DNA from: Lindgomyces ingoldianus | Taxonomy: Eukaryota; Ascomycota; Dothideomycetes; Pleosporales; Lindgomycetaceae | Reading direction: 5' to 3' | Assembly: GCF_010093535.1 (NCBI RefSeq) | Contig: NW_022985192.1 | Location: 355,369-419,368 of the forward strand | DNA: 64,000 bases | Part shown: positions 1 to 11,201 of the stretch, piece by piece | How positions within the stretch are numbered: position 1 is the stretch's first letter | How the letters are laid out: every line of letters starts with the position of its first letter | Made by a program: the position numbers and the translations under genes | The notes under the pieces: generated by a model | The model's input: the letters and a program-made list of their open reading frames with translations, nothing else | What the model was told of the DNA's origin: nothing | Databases searched by the model: none

Positions 1-30
1 TCCAGCATCTGCTGCAGTCATGGATCCTAC

Positions 31-616
31 CTCTATCCTGAACGACTATCCTAGTAACACGAACCGCAGTATCTGTCGTCATCTGTACAGGCCCCAACCG
101 ACGTCCCTGATAGCCCTTCTTGCGCAGCTCCGAGGTTCGATCTACGATGACATGTCAGCCGACTCGTGCGATAGTCGCACATTCACAGCATAGTAACACA
201 CACCTCTGGGCGGATCGTCTCCTATATTGGAGTCAGCATTCTCCGAACTCTTTGTGATTGGATCTCCATGTCACTGTGCACTTACCAAGAATGCCACCGA
301 ACAGAAAAATATCAAATGTGTCACCATCATCTGGGCTCAAGTCTCTGGAAGCTGCAGGATCTAACAGACATACTCTATCTTTCTGATTTGCGTAGATTTC
401 CTCAATACCCCTCGTCTCGACCTTTAAGCTTTTGGCCTGCTGTAGGCGTTCTGGGAGTTCCAATGACTGAGGCACAGAAGACAGCAAGAACTGAGCCCCG
501 GATTCATGGCACTCTGAGGCTATGGCGAAGTATTCGAGGGAGGACCACTCTTCCAGTTCGGGGTCCAAGTGTTCAACTACGAAGGTCTTTCCTGTGGGCG
601 AATTGAGGTTGGCCAT
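31..616 (-). CDS. SFM1: Protein arginine methyltransferase Sfm1 (SPOUT family), 5' part, truncated by window edge
   Basis: The first three exons are visible: 616-286, an 18-nt microexon 221-204, and 141-31. Spliced, they encode about 153 residues. They include the family's N-terminal VEHLDPELEEW, the segment CLLDPAA..LSPDDGDTFDIFLFGGILGDDPPRDRTSELR, and RRLGPVQMTTDTAVRV, all typical of the SPOUT-fold arginine methyltransferase Sfm1. In yeast this enzyme methylates an arginine of ribosomal protein Rps3. The phases agree: 331 nt leaves one base, 18 nt keeps it, and the next exon continues the frame. A donor (gtagga) follows at 30, so the rest of the gene lies beyond the left edge. The ATG at 616 gives a short leader before the conserved VEHLDPE. 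The microexon codes for the junction of the FGGILG and DRTSELR blocks and is easily missed by gene finders. Family assignment is firm; the 3' end is unseen. Confidence 0.9.
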
Positions 617-2083
617 GTGGGAAGCAAGAGCGAGCGCGGCAGTCGGTGCCGGTGTGCCTTTTCCTCGGTGTGGGAGTCAGCTGCACGTAGCCGGGCGAAT
701 TGGCCAATCAGCACCTCACGGCACTTTTTTCGATTCGTTTTGGGTTTGCTCTATTCTGCGTGATGGTGGTCGGGCGTGCAGGATGTCAACCGTGTGGTCT
801 CTCTTCGAGACGCTGAGCTTTTCCTGGTTAATTGGAAGAGCACTTGCAGTAGCGACGTGCAGGGCAGAGCAAGTGGACGATAGTGTGCCGCCAGGGGTCC
901 ACTCAAAGGCCAATCTAGACGAGCGGAGTTTCTCGAGCACTCCCTCTTTGGTCGATGTTAGCTGAGCAAACGAAGTCGAAGAGGGGGTGTTCCGCAGTCC
1001 CGCTGCGAGAGGATATCTGAAGATGTAGCTCCCAAGTAACGGAGAGGATAGCTCCGCATGTGACGACGGGGCAGAAGAAGAGACAATTGACAAAAACAAG
1101 GGGATGGCAGCTGGATGGTAAGTGGAATTGCTCCGGATCCGGTGATCTGAACGCCAGACGCAATTGCTGAGCCGCGTGACGTTAGAGAGCATCAAGCCGG
1201 CGGCCACGAAGGGAAAAGTTGATGACAATCCATCTTCTCATTCTCAGTGTTCAGCTCTCCTTCGTCTTGCGGCAGCCGTGCTTGTGCCCACCTTGCGTGC
1301 CTGGGTGAATTATCCCACAGAATAAGCAATAGCTTGGTAATTGCTGCTGTCGGCCCACTTCGTTGTCTGTGACATATATGCTGCAGCAACCCCACCTCAG
1401 GTTTTGACACCAGCTACACACATTCACGGAAGCGAGTCGGAAGAAGCACACCACACACCGTGCCGGCAGCCCACGACCACACCACTTAAGCGCTGCAACA
1501 CCAAGAGTCGATTCTCCACACGCAGACGAAGTCCGCATCAGGTCATCATCGCAAGCGTTGCTGGGCATCTCTGACCGAGTGTGCTGTGTGCAGGATCCCG
1601 AGCAGTCGGAACCTCGGGCGGGCATCGACAATCGAGCTTATCGCCTCTAGCGGGGTCCTTGTCACCACTGTATAAGCTCGACATAATAAGAGCGACTGCT
1701 ATATCGACAACAAACAGCACCAGACCAGCAGACTGACAGAACAGTTACCACGGTGCCGTCATTTTCTGAGTTGGCAGGCAACAGCCAGAAACGCCCGAGC
1801 TCGCCGTCTCAGACGCCCAATCGACGGCCGACCTGCGTTGGGTGCCGGAGCGACGAAACATATTGAACCCTGGACCTTAACCCTGCCCAAAGTGGCCTGC
1901 GCGAGCCAACGACGTCGAAGTTTTTAACGACCGTGAACTTTCTCCTTGACGACAGACAAAGAGTAAACACAACTCACACCCCCGTCTCGACCAAGCGACT
2001 CTCTCTCCCCGACTCACGCACACAACTTCACTCCACACCCCACGCTCCACACCACACGTACCTACAACCCACAACTTGCAACC
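617..2083. other. Intergenic region between divergent SFM1 and IGO1
   Basis: This stretch separates the start of SFM1 (-) from the start of IGO1 (+). It must hold both promoters and 5' leaders. The part just before the IGO1 start (about 1930-2080) is rich in C and A with short ACAC runs, as fungal leaders often are. Open frames occur, for example 716-1228 on the minus strand, but none resembles a known family. Confidence 0.5.
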
Positions 2084-2678
2084 ATGAATCCGCATCAGAA
2101 AAACAAGGTGGATATCAGCGTACGTCACTTGCACTTGCTCTTGCGCGGCGCGTCTGCAATAAGAGACGTCGTTCCGCAGCTCCCCGCCAGCTCGAACCCC
2201 TCAGCTCTAACGATACGTCACAGACACTGTCCCCGGATGAGCAGCGACTCTTCCGCCTGTATGGAAAGCTGCCAACCAAGAAAGACTTGCTGCAGAACAA
2301 GCTAAAGGTAGCCCATCCCCTCTGCAATTCCATCCACCTCCTCTCAAATTTCCCTGCTAACCCACTCGTCCACTCCAGGAGCGCAAGTACTTCGACTCCG
2401 GCGACTACGCCCTCTCCAAAGCCGGCAAAGCTTCTGACATCGGCGTCACCTCTATCGGCCGCGAGCATCCGCAGCCCGAGAACATCCCCCACATCGCGCC
2501 TCCTGCCCACGCACACAACGGACTCCAGCAGAATGGACAAGAGAAGGGCCAAGGTGGTGGATCGCCTGTTAAGGAACACAGCTTCCTGCACCGCGAGACG
2601 AGCCTGAATCGGGAAACTACCGCTGAGGATCTGGATAAAGAGGAGGAGGAGCAGCAGGAGGGAAGCAATAAGGCATAG
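2084..2678 (+). CDS. IGO1: Endosulfine family protein Igo1 (PP2A-B55 inhibitor)
   Basis: Three exons, 2084-2119, 2224-2307 and 2379-2678, encode 139 residues. The core reads LSPDEQRLFRLYGKLPTKKDLL followed by ERKYFDSGDYALSKAG. FDSGDY is the diagnostic ENSA/ARPP19/Igo motif, and its serine (Ser47) is the site phosphorylated by Greatwall or Rim15 kinases in other eukaryotes. Phosphorylated Igo1 inhibits PP2A-B55 (Cdc55), linking nutrient state to quiescence and mitotic entry. The C-terminal half is low-complexity, ending in a Glu-rich tail (EEEEQQEGSNKA). Both introns have clear gt..ag ends, and the second falls just before the phosphosite motif. It converges with MYG1 downstream. The identification rests on the invariant motif and is secure; regulation by a Rim15-type kinase is inferred from the family. 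Confidence 0.95.
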
Positions 2679-3726
2679 AGAGATGGCTTTCGGCCCTAAC
2701 TCCGAGGATAGGTTGCTGTCCGTGTACTTGGCTTCTATCGCCCCTCTCTCCCTCGTTTCAGATGATATTCGCATCAGATTTCCAAATGGCTGGTCCCCTA
2801 ACCCCTCCAAAATTGCCGTATCCCTTCACGGCCGCTTTTCATTGGTCCTCTCTCGCTCTACCTCTCGATCACACAACGGTCATCAAATTAAGGTTTCAGG
2901 ATCAGGTTTTTGGCGTTCCCGGCTCCTTCTACTTTTTATTTATTTATTTGGGGCTAGGCGGCATTCGTCTCACAGCCAAAGCCTGTCCAGACGTCTCATT
3001 TCATTCCACAACTGAACCTGCACTCTAGCTCAGCTGCACATGGGTTGTCTTCCCTTTACCTGTCTGGCTGAAAGTATATGCCTCTGAGAAGCGGCCTCGA
3101 TTGATTTCCTTTTGCGAACAGAACAAGTTTAGCCGCACCTTTTGTTTTCTTCGCTTCTGTGTAGTTTATATGAGATGATAGGTGGTTATGGAGATGGAGA
3201 TGGAGATAAGGGTGTTAAGTCTGTGTAATTCAACAGATATCTAGTATCTCCATTGCGTTGTATTGTGTTTCTAGTCGGTTGATGTGATTGCTTTGGGTGG
3301 AAGTGACATCTACCCCTCACCCTCCCTTCCTCCTTCCCCCTTCCCCTTCTCACTGCAGTTTTTAGCAAGGCAGGGAAGGAGTGGCTTAAATGAGTATGCA
3401 CACGCTCGTTATGCGTCTGAATGTGCTGACCCTGATCGAGAGAGCGGCAGATAGGCAGACAGACAGCAAAAGCCCTTCAGCGCAAATTCAACCATACATT
3501 ACGATAGTCTATGCTAGCCAACCATAGCTTATGATGGTATTGGGATCATGCCTGATCCCGGACCCCGAGAGAAAACGCCAACTGTGCGCACAATGGCACT
3601 TGAAGCACATTTGCTATCAACCCAACCATGCCCACCCACACCCACTCTCACACTCAATTCACACCAAAGACTTCACCGACGCATTCCACGCCCATACATA
3701 CGTCCCCCCCCACCTTCCTACAATAC
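2679..3726. other. Intergenic region between convergent IGO1 and MYG1
   Basis: This holds the 3' untranslated regions of two converging genes. No frame in it resembles a protein family. Pyrimidine-rich tracts and a short GGAGAT-type repeat near 3190-3210 are the only visible patterns. Confidence 0.5.
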
Positions 3727-4869
3727 CTAAAACTCACAAGCCTTCCTCGCCATTTCCAACGCCCCCTCCAAGGTCTTATTCCCACCAATAAACCCCGCCG
3801 CATGCACAAACACACAGCCCTGTACACCACTCACTTCGTTCAACGCCTCATCTCGCACCCCTTTCCACGGCTCCGGAAGATCCTTGCGGTTCTCAAAGCC
3901 CCCGTTTTCTTTGCTGACGGCCCGGATCCGCCATTTGCTGTCTGCCTCGGGTGTTTCGGGGAAGAGGACGTAGAGGACTTGCGGACTCACGCCGTCTGCG
4001 GTGGGGGTTTCTTTTTCGAGGGTGTACAAGTGGTTGGACCATGGCATGCCTTCGGGCAGAACGAGGATTCGGCCTTGGGCGTCGTATTGCATGCGGGTAG
4101 CATAGGCCTGTTGGACAGAGTGACGTGCAGGGAGCCAGGCAGTTGCACAGTCGGTGACTTCGAGGAGGAATTGCTCGCCGACGAAGGTGGAGGCTTTGAG
4201 GAAGCGGGTGTCTTCTTCGGCTTGTAGCTCATCCTTAGATTTTGCCGGTGCTGAGTTTGAAGAGGGGGAGGGGGAGGGCAATGAGTGAGCGTAGCTGTAT
4301 CGGCTTACAACGCTGGCGATACTGAACCCACGGTCTTCGAATTTCTTGGTCAGGCCCGCGGAAGTGAGATCGGACGGGTTGAGCACGCTGATGCCGTTGT
4401 CATTGGCGTCGAAGGCTTCGATGAAGTCGGTGTAGATTTTCGAGAAGAGGAGGTCGAGGTCCGCGCCATCGGGGAGCCCAGTTACGGTTTGGATGATGGC
4501 CTTGCCGAAGTGGAGGAAGACGAGGCCGGCGGAGGAGAGTTTGGTGGAGTGGCCCGGGAAGGTGGCTGAGAAGCCGCGTTGGTGGTGGTCGTACCTGTTA
4601 CGGGAGGCATCATACTCGCTGCCGACGTCGACGACGGTGTGGCAGGTGGAGAGGATGGACGGGTCGCGGGTGCGCACCAGGGCAGAGTGAGAGTATGTGG
4701 GGAGCAGGCGGAGCATGGAAACGGCAAGAGCTTCGTCGGCGTGGAAGTGGCCGCTGAGAGCTTGAGTCAGCATCACATCATTATTCATCTTGTTCGTGGG
4801 ATCTTACTTGTGCGTCCCAATTAACGGGCCGTCCATCTTAAGCTTCTTCGTGGGGTTCTCGGTGGCCAT
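3727..4869 (-). CDS. MYG1: MYG1 family protein (DHH-like exonuclease)
   Basis: Two exons, 4869-4808 and 4753-3727, encode 362 residues. The first intron interrupts the signature GTHNGHFHADEALA: the codon AA|C is restored only when the acceptor ctctcag ending at 4754 is used. Further family blocks are DVGSEYDASRNRYDHHQRGF with the DHH metal-binding motif, TKLSSAGLVFLHFG, the run IDxNDNG-like (FDANDNGIS), LPEGMPWSNHLY, and C-terminal FVHAAGFIGGNKTLEGALEMA. Human MYG1 is a 3'-5' RNA exonuclease acting in nucleus and mitochondria; the fungal proteins are conserved but less studied. Here the N-terminus (MATENPTKKLKMDGP) has a KKLK basic patch and no obvious mitochondrial presequence. The length matches the family. 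Divergent from ICE2. Confidence 0.95.
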
Positions 4870-5821
4870 TGTGCGGAGTGCGCACTGAAAGTTCAGAATG
4901 GGATACGAAGGCGGTGAAAGGTTGAGGGCTGTTTTCGGGACGCGGACAAATGCTTGCTTCAAACCAAACATGCAATTGCTGCAGAGGCAGTCAAACAACG
5001 TCGATATTGCGGAGTGTATTTGAGCGTAAATGCTGCCGACCAAAATATGCTTGGCAATTCGATCTGGCGGGCCGTTGGGTGGGCGGCGCCAACGGCAATT
5101 TTGGGCTTAGACGGCGTTCAATTTCAGTGTGGCAGACGAGATCAAAACGCCCCATTTGACATCAGAATCAGAAACTTGTCCTTTTGGCTTCTCCTCCGCC
5201 AGCAGCCCGCCAACTACTCCTCCTACTCCTCCTCCTTTCTGCTGGCCCCCACCCCCAAATTCCTTGGTGAATCTCTCCTCCACGGCCGGCTGCTCCAAGG
5301 CTCCACCCTATCCTTCCGTTCGGCCTCGTCCCCTGTCCAGATCTGTAGGATCGCCCATCATCCTGGCCTGCCAGCACGCGACATCTGCAACCAATAACTC
5401 CCTGTGCCTGAGATACACGGCAACGCAGCTGCCTGCACCTCCTGACAACGAACATACACCGCTCCACTGGCCTGATACTGTCAACTTCCCCTTCCGATAC
5501 TTATTGCACTGTCCTTCCGGGCACGAAGCTCGAGCGCTGCTGCGGAGCAACCATTTGCACGTGAAGATAAGGTGCTCGCCGCCAAGCTCCAACACGCCCG
5601 GCCAGAAAGGCGAGACGCGGCACACCAGGCTAGAGAAACGCAGAATCGCAGACGACCTCCAGAGCCTCCCCATCTTCGTTGTCAACCACAGCTGAGCATT
5701 CTTTTGCTCCGTCGCGCAGTCTGCGCGTCCTCCGCGCGCGTCGTTCGCCCGTTTCTAGCCGCAGCTCACGTCAGAGGTCCGGCTCGTCATAGTGCGGGCT
5801 CGGCGAGGGCGACGTCTGCAC
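4870..5821. other. Intergenic region between divergent MYG1 and ICE2
   Basis: This is the shared promoter region of two divergent genes. The ICE2 side (about 5190-5780) is very rich in C and T, consistent with a long pyrimidine-rich leader. The open frame at 5129-5695 begins with GTG, is proline-rich and has no recognised domain, so it is not called. Confidence 0.5.
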
Positions 5822-7278
5822 ATGTGGCTCACCAGAGTGCTCTCTTCGGCAACCTTCCTCGGCGCCATCATCTTCACCATCCCGCTCGCCTTCGACATTG
5901 GTGGGCGGACATGTGGTCTCGCCTTTTCGCTTTCGCTGAGTAGCTACTACTTCGTCTACTCGGTGCTCCGTCTCTCCACCCCGGAGGGCTCGAGGTTTCG
6001 CTGGGCGTTGTGCAAGTTGATAGCCTGGACACAGTGGATAGCGATACCGACATTGCTGATCTGGAGCTTGAACAAGTTCTCCATCGACTCGGACAACAGC
6101 TCGGGATGGGTGGAACGGACGTTTGGAGGAAAGCGAGCCCAGGACACGAGTGTTCATGAGTGGATATTTGGACCAGATGGATTGCTGCACAGTGCTACCA
6201 TTGGCAGCTGGGACAAGATACTGAGATACAGCACCCCGGTGTTTCAGGTCGGAGAAGGCTTCTGCAGCTTGTTGGTCATCCAGGCGGCCGGCCAGATTAC
6301 AAGATGGGTTGTCAACAGGGAGCGCGGCGACAGCTGGATGGTAAGGAGGAATGGAAGCTGTTCTCACTTTCTGAAATGCTGACACTTTCGTAGATCGGCC
6401 TCCTCATCTTTTCAGCATCCATCATCTCTAGCTCCGTCTACTTCCTCTGGCGGATTACCACCTTCCCCGAGATCGGAAATGTCGACGCTATTCTCATTGG
6501 TGTAGCCATCACTAGTGCTATATTCCTCTGTGCATGGGGTATTGTTAGCGGGCGAGGCAACCCTGTGGAATCCTCCCTCCTTGTATGAGCGACTCCTCGT
6601 GCAGCCGTGCTGTCGCTGACAACCCTGCAGTTTGCCTACGTAACGCTCTGCATCTACCAAATCTTCACTGACTACCAGCCCTCCCCTGGCTCGGCCACAG
6701 CCTTCGAAGCCTCCGCCGAGCCTGCATTACCTCCTTTACCTCCCATAATAATGGCGTCCTACACAACCCTCCTCCACGCCCTTGGCCAACTCCCAACCAT
6801 AATACACACAGGCTTCAACCTCATGGTCGGCGCCATCATGACCATCACCCCCAGCGTCATCATCTCACTCGCCTACCGCGTCTTCGTCATGTACGCCTCA
6901 GCACGCATCATTCCCGCCATCCGCGAAAGCGGAGCCCGCGCCCTGTCCCAAGAACCCAGCCTCGACGACGACGACGAGGCCGGAAAAGTCCTGGGTCTCC
7001 TGACCTGGTTCAGCCCGAGCATCCTCATCGCCGTGTATACCAGCCTGCTCATGCAACACTTCGCCTCGTCGACGACCAACGTCAACGGCGGCGGCGGTGG
7101 GATCGATGGCGCAAGTCCCGTGGCGGGAGAATGGTGGACTAATCAGGGTGGCGACACGGGTGGAAATTTCTGGCGGTGGATTAATCTAGCCGCGACCATG
7201 GTGTTGTATGCGATTGAGCTGAAGATTTCGAAGGAGGATGACGATGGGAGGTTGACTAGTCATTGGAAGAGTGATTGA
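5822..7278 (+). CDS. ICE2: ER membrane protein Ice2
   Basis: Three exons, 5822-6340, 6394-6582 and 6631-7278, encode 451 residues. The N-terminus MWLTRVLSSATFL with the following IPLAFDIGGRTCGLAFSLSLS, then STPVFQVGEGFCSLLVIQAAGQ and GRGNPVESSLLFAYVTLCIYQIFTDYQPSP, are hallmark blocks of the Ice2 family. Eight or more hydrophobic segments are spread through the protein. In yeast, Ice2 is an integral ER protein needed for cortical ER inheritance. It also coordinates lipid-droplet and membrane synthesis through the Nem1-Spo7/Pah1 axis. The start at 5822 is preferred over an upstream in-frame ATG at 5792 because MWL.R.L is the usual family N-terminus. Both introns are about 50 nt with canonical ends. 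The C-terminal luminal or cytosolic loops are longer than in yeast, with an acidic DDDDEAGK patch and a Gly-rich stretch. Confidence 0.93.
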
Positions 7279-9107
7279 GAAGAATAAACTGAAGATGAAG
7301 ATGAAGATGTCCATTGAAATGGTTCATTTTGGACGCGGTAATGCCGGGTAGGATGGGATGGCATAGGATAAGATAGAATAGGAGGGGGAATACTCACACG
7401 AGGCGAGGCGAGAGGACGCATGAATTGATAATTGTAGCGGCATGACGTGACATGGCATAGCACTATCATTGCTTTGAAAGAACCCGTTTTCTGATACCCG
7501 GAATTTGAGGCGGAGGATTGGTTGGGAAGAGCAGAGAAGAGTAGATTATTTAGGATATAGGGGATTAAGAGGAAGGGCAGAGCATAGCGCAGTATGTCAC
7601 ATCACTTCCATTAGCCCATAGCCAGCGTGTCAGGAATGAGAGACTGCACCTACCCCACCTCACCCCATTAAGGTCTAGGAGCGAAAGAATGGAGAGGAGA
7701 TTTTTGGAAAGATGGGATTGGATTTGGTATGACTTTGGAGGGTAGTTTTACGGTTCCCTGGCTGATGGGGGTAATCTGGAGTCCACTTAAGCGGGCATGG
7801 AATGCTGCCAAGGTTGCACAGCATAGTTCAAGGGTTTAGTCAGCGGATTAGGAGGGAAAGAACGATGGACTAGTTTCTTCCACCATATACACACTCATAT
7901 ACAAGCTCGACTCTTCTCATTCCTTCAGTCGTGTTTTCCTTCTTCTCTTCGCTTTAGCAGTGCTCTTTTTATCTTGAATATTGGAGATGTTGGGGATTTG
8001 CTCCAGGTGTTCAGGGTAAGTGATCTCGTCCTGATTGTTAAGTTCGGAAAACTGAATCGATCACGATGTAGGAGAACTTGGTGCGTGCCGCGAGCTGCAA
8101 TCTATGACAATCCCTCTAGGCTAATCCATACTGAGCTGTTAGGCAACGCTCGGGAAATTGAGAAGGTGATATGTGAAGGGCTTGCTTTAGCTTGAGCTCT
8201 ACTCCGCTTAGCGGGCTGCGAGCTGTGATTTACAACCCTCTCCGTCGAGGAATACTGAGCTCTCAGGCGAATGCGGTACGAATGATTTCGATAAAAAAAA
8301 TTTAATTTGGGGGATGGAGAATACACTAAGAGATAGGTTCGAATTCAGCTTTCCTTGGCTGGCTTGGCCGCCCACTGGGAGCGAATCTGGGCCGAGTGCG
8401 GCAGGCGACCATGATCACATTGGAGGTTGTTGGGGCAAGGGTTGAGGCGATGCTGTGTGGCTTTAGAGAACTGTCCGCGAAGATATTCCCCAGAGCCAGC
8501 ATTTTCAGCACTCGGCAAGTTTGGACTGAGGCTCACAGATCGTGCAACACAGAACAACCCAACAAGATGTCTCTGGACATGAGCACTAGAATACTCTCAA
8601 GAAACTCACCCTACCAGAGAGTGTCCAAGAGAAGATAGAAATTTGAAGGAAAAAGATTGCTGTCATTGAGGCGTCTTTAGCCTCGCTAACTTGGTATTGA
8701 AGAGCCGAAAGTCCAACGCCACAACACACAACTCTCCAATCGCCGAACACATGAAGCATAGACGACCAACGCTAGAAATATCGATGTGAAGAGAGAGCAG
8801 GCGCTAGATGCACTGCCACATGTGTTCCCTAGTGGAGGCCTGGAGGTGGAACCTCTTATCAAGGGAGCTAGTTCCATCTCTTGACAACTGCTTAACAGGA
8901 TATGGTCCACCCACGGAGAGGACTAGAAGGAATTGTCACTATCGATCACTGAGTCTAGGGGCATCGGACGAGATTTGTCTAACGTTTAGAAAGAAGAAGG
9001 GGACCTTGGCAACAGGGTGGCTTATTGATTGATTGACGCGCCCCTCTGATCTATCCAACACTCACTCTGTTAAGCGCGTTCGAGCTGGAATTTCATTAAC
9101 CCCACCG
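7279..9107. other. Intergenic region with a diverged local duplication
   Basis: No gene is recognised in this 1.8 kb. It contains an imperfect direct duplication (about 8087-8150 and 8215-8274). Just before the next gene an open frame extends upstream of its first ATG only through a TTG codon at 9033. Confidence 0.45.
8087..8274. repeat. Imperfect direct repeat, two copies of about 60 bp
   Basis: Copy one (8087-8150) and copy two (8215-8274) share the blocks GCGAGCTG, a CCCTCT core, and ATACTGAGCT followed by CAGGC/TAGGC. The spacing is about 125 bp. The copies are clearly diverged with small indels. No coding role is visible. Confidence 0.4.
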
Positions 9108-11201
9108 ATGAATCCAGCATACCAAGGATACCAGCCTTATGGGCACAACTACCAGCCTGATGAGCGGGAATACCAACCCTACGGGCATGTTCCACCGGAG
9201 AAAACGTCATTTCTTCCAGCCCAAGCTCCAATTTCCCCAAGTCGCAAGCGCCGCTTTTGGCATGCTCTCGGCCGATTCCACCTCTTCACTCTGCTACTAA
9301 GTTCTGTGGCGCTTCTTGCAACCCTGAGTTTTCTGGCATTCCTTTGGAGAACGTCTCTTGATGTTGTTGCCGGAAAAGGGGGCCCCAGGATGTGGCACAA
9401 ACTGATCAATCGAGGATGGATCATTCGCGCAGTAACCCTTTCCTCGGTGGTAATCCGGACATCCGTCGCAGCTCAGGTCGGTCTTGTAACACCTATGATA
9501 GCGTCATTACTGTTGGAGCGAGCAGGAAGCCGGCTCGGCGGTCTTCCAATGTTGTCGATCATGCGGAGTGTGAACAACTCTCCGCATCATCTAATATGGC
9601 CGGCTATGTACCAAATCCTGGGCTCGACTTCGTTCGCATATATTTCATTGTTATTCGTTGCCCTAGTAGCATCAATTGTCTTGCAATTTACGTCCACGAT
9701 CCTGCTCCTGGACTTCGCGGATCAAAGTATACTCTCCGGACTCAACTCCACAAATGTCGCCTTTGGGTTGAATTACAATGACTCCCTTCGGGTTGGCGCA
9801 ACGGACGCATACCAAGGCATTAATTACTGGAAATCACGCCCGTTGAGCTATCCAAGATTCGCGGAGTGGCATCACCCTCCCAATCCAGAGGACGGAGTTG
9901 CAGACACTGGACCTACATACCGTGCTTACCTTCCATTCAGCTCGGCAAATGAAAGACGAAAACTTCGCAATTTCACGGGGGTTGCGACCGTCCTGGACCT
10001 TCGGACAGTCTGCGTTAAGCCGCAACTCTCACTGAAAACTGGGTGGCTGATGACAGATGATTTGTTGGCGCTGAACGGCACCGCTGGCTGGAAAGGGTCG
10101 TATTCTATGCTTTCACCTCCGAAATACGGAGACAATATCGAGACGTCTTTCAACTGCACAATCCCCTTGGAATCTTCGACAGGCCCGACCAATGGCTACT
10201 GGAAAACATCAATATGTCATCTGAGAGATCTCGCAGATCTAAAGGGCAGCATTCAGGAAGATCGAGAATGGTTCGCCAAGACATATATGGTATTCAACAC
10301 TACTGGTTCAGGGACAGACTGGGAAGCTTCTGGCAAGTTCAGCCAATGGAAGACGAACTCGGGTGAAGCGTGGACGACATTGACTGCGCCCAATAACCCT
10401 TCCTCCATCAGCGCTACACTGTGCTTCACCAATCCCCTCCCGTTCAATTACGAAGTCAACATGTGGAGCAAAGCCGATACCTCCGAACCCTCCCTAAACT
10501 GGGATAACACAACCGGACACTATATAACCCACGACATCCTACACCTCTACGATGGTCTCTCCCACCCCTCTAACCCAGAAGAACGCGGTATCCTTAATCT
10601 CGACGCGCACGCAAACTGGACCGCACACCTCGCGGAACTTAAAACAAACACCAAAACTCTGAATTTCATATGGACAGCCTTGGACGAAGGCTTCGTTCAA
10701 GGAAACACCGACATCCCGACACCAAACAAAGGCGCACTATTAACCCCCTGGTCCGATGGAATCTCGCAGGCCATCCACCGTGCCCACATTGCCGTATTCC
10801 AGGATATCATTCGCACAACACACAATCCTGCACTCGCAGTCCAAGCTCTTTTCACTATACTCACTCAGTCCGCGTACTATGATTTTCTCGCGCAGTTTGA
10901 TGTCAGTGCGCCAGCTACTTTTGCGTTTTCTAGGCAGGTTACTATTCCGCATGAGTGGAAAGGGTTTGGTATTGTATGTGCGGTGTTAGGAGTGCATTTT
11001 GTGGTGTTTGTGGTTGTAACGGTGTTATTTTTGGTGGGGACTGAGGTTAGTATGTTGGGGAATGCGTGGCAGGCGGTTTGTCAGGTCGTGGAGCTGGTGG
11101 AGAAGGATGTTTTAGATGGCGTTAAAGGGAAGGGCGATGAGGAGGTGGAGGAAGTTTTGAAAGGGAGCGGGAGGGCGGATAGGATTTTTAGGGTTAGGTA
11201 G
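9108..11201 (+). CDS. Fungal multipass membrane glycoprotein of unknown function
   Basis: A single exon of 697 codons. I do not recognise a named function, although the overall plan is shared by uncharacterised fungal proteins. The N-terminus is Tyr/Gln/Pro-rich with repeats of YQPYGH (three near residues 8-30). A hydrophobic segment lies near 58-80 (HLFTLLLSSVALLATLSFLAFLW), a second hydrophobic stretch with IRAVTLSSVVIRTSVAAQVG follows, and another membrane segment is at about 180-205. Then comes a long domain with at least six N-x-S/T sequons (NST, NDS, NFT, NGT, NCT, NTT, NWT), suggesting an extracellular or luminal position. A final strongly hydrophobic segment (GIVCAVLGVHFVVFVVVTVLFLV) precedes a charged, probably cytosolic, tail. 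The start at 9108 is the first true ATG in frame, with good context (ccaccgATG). The flanks are gene-poor. Confidence 0.8.
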   Translation: MNPAYQGYQPYGHNYQPDEREYQPYGHVPPEKTSFLPAQAPISPSRKRRFWHALGRFHLFTLLLSSVALLATLSFLAFLWRTSLDVVAGKGGPRMWHKLINRGWIIRAVTLSSVVIRTSVAAQVGLVTPMIASLLLERAGSRLGGLPMLSIMRSVNNSPHHLIWPAMYQILGSTSFAYISLLFVALVASIVLQFTSTILLLDFADQSILSGLNSTNVAFGLNYNDSLRVGATDAYQGINYWKSRPLSYPRFAEWHHPPNPEDGVADTGPTYRAYLPFSSANERRKLRNFTGVATVLDLRTVCVKPQLSLKTGWLMTDDLLALNGTAGWKGSYSMLSPPKYGDNIETSFNCTIPLESSTGPTNGYWKTSICHLRDLADLKGSIQEDREWFAKTYMVFNTTGSGTDWEASGKFSQWKTNSGEAWTTLTAPNNPSSISATLCFTNPLPFNYEVNMWSKADTSEPSLNWDNTTGHYITHDILHLYDGLSHPSNPEERGILNLDAHANWTAHLAELKTNTKTLNFIWTALDEGFVQGNTDIPTPNKGALLTPWSDGISQAIHRAHIAVFQDIIRTTHNPALAVQALFTILTQSAYYDFLAQFDVSAPATFAFSRQVTIPHEWKGFGIVCAVLGVHFVVFVVVTVLFLVGTEVSMLGNAWQAVCQVVELVEKDVLDGVKGKGDEEVEEVLKGSGRADRIFRVR

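Noticed and set aside
716..1228. 170-codon minus-strand frame upstream of SFM1
   Set aside because: No family resemblance. The Ser/Pro-rich translation of pyrimidine-rich promoter DNA is typical of chance frames.
5129..5695. 188-codon plus-strand frame upstream of ICE2
   Set aside because: It begins with GTG, is proline-rich without a domain, and fits the pyrimidine-rich leader of ICE2.
9033..9107. N-terminal extension of the membrane-glycoprotein frame
   Set aside because: It depends on a TTG start. The first ATG in frame is at 9108 and has good context.
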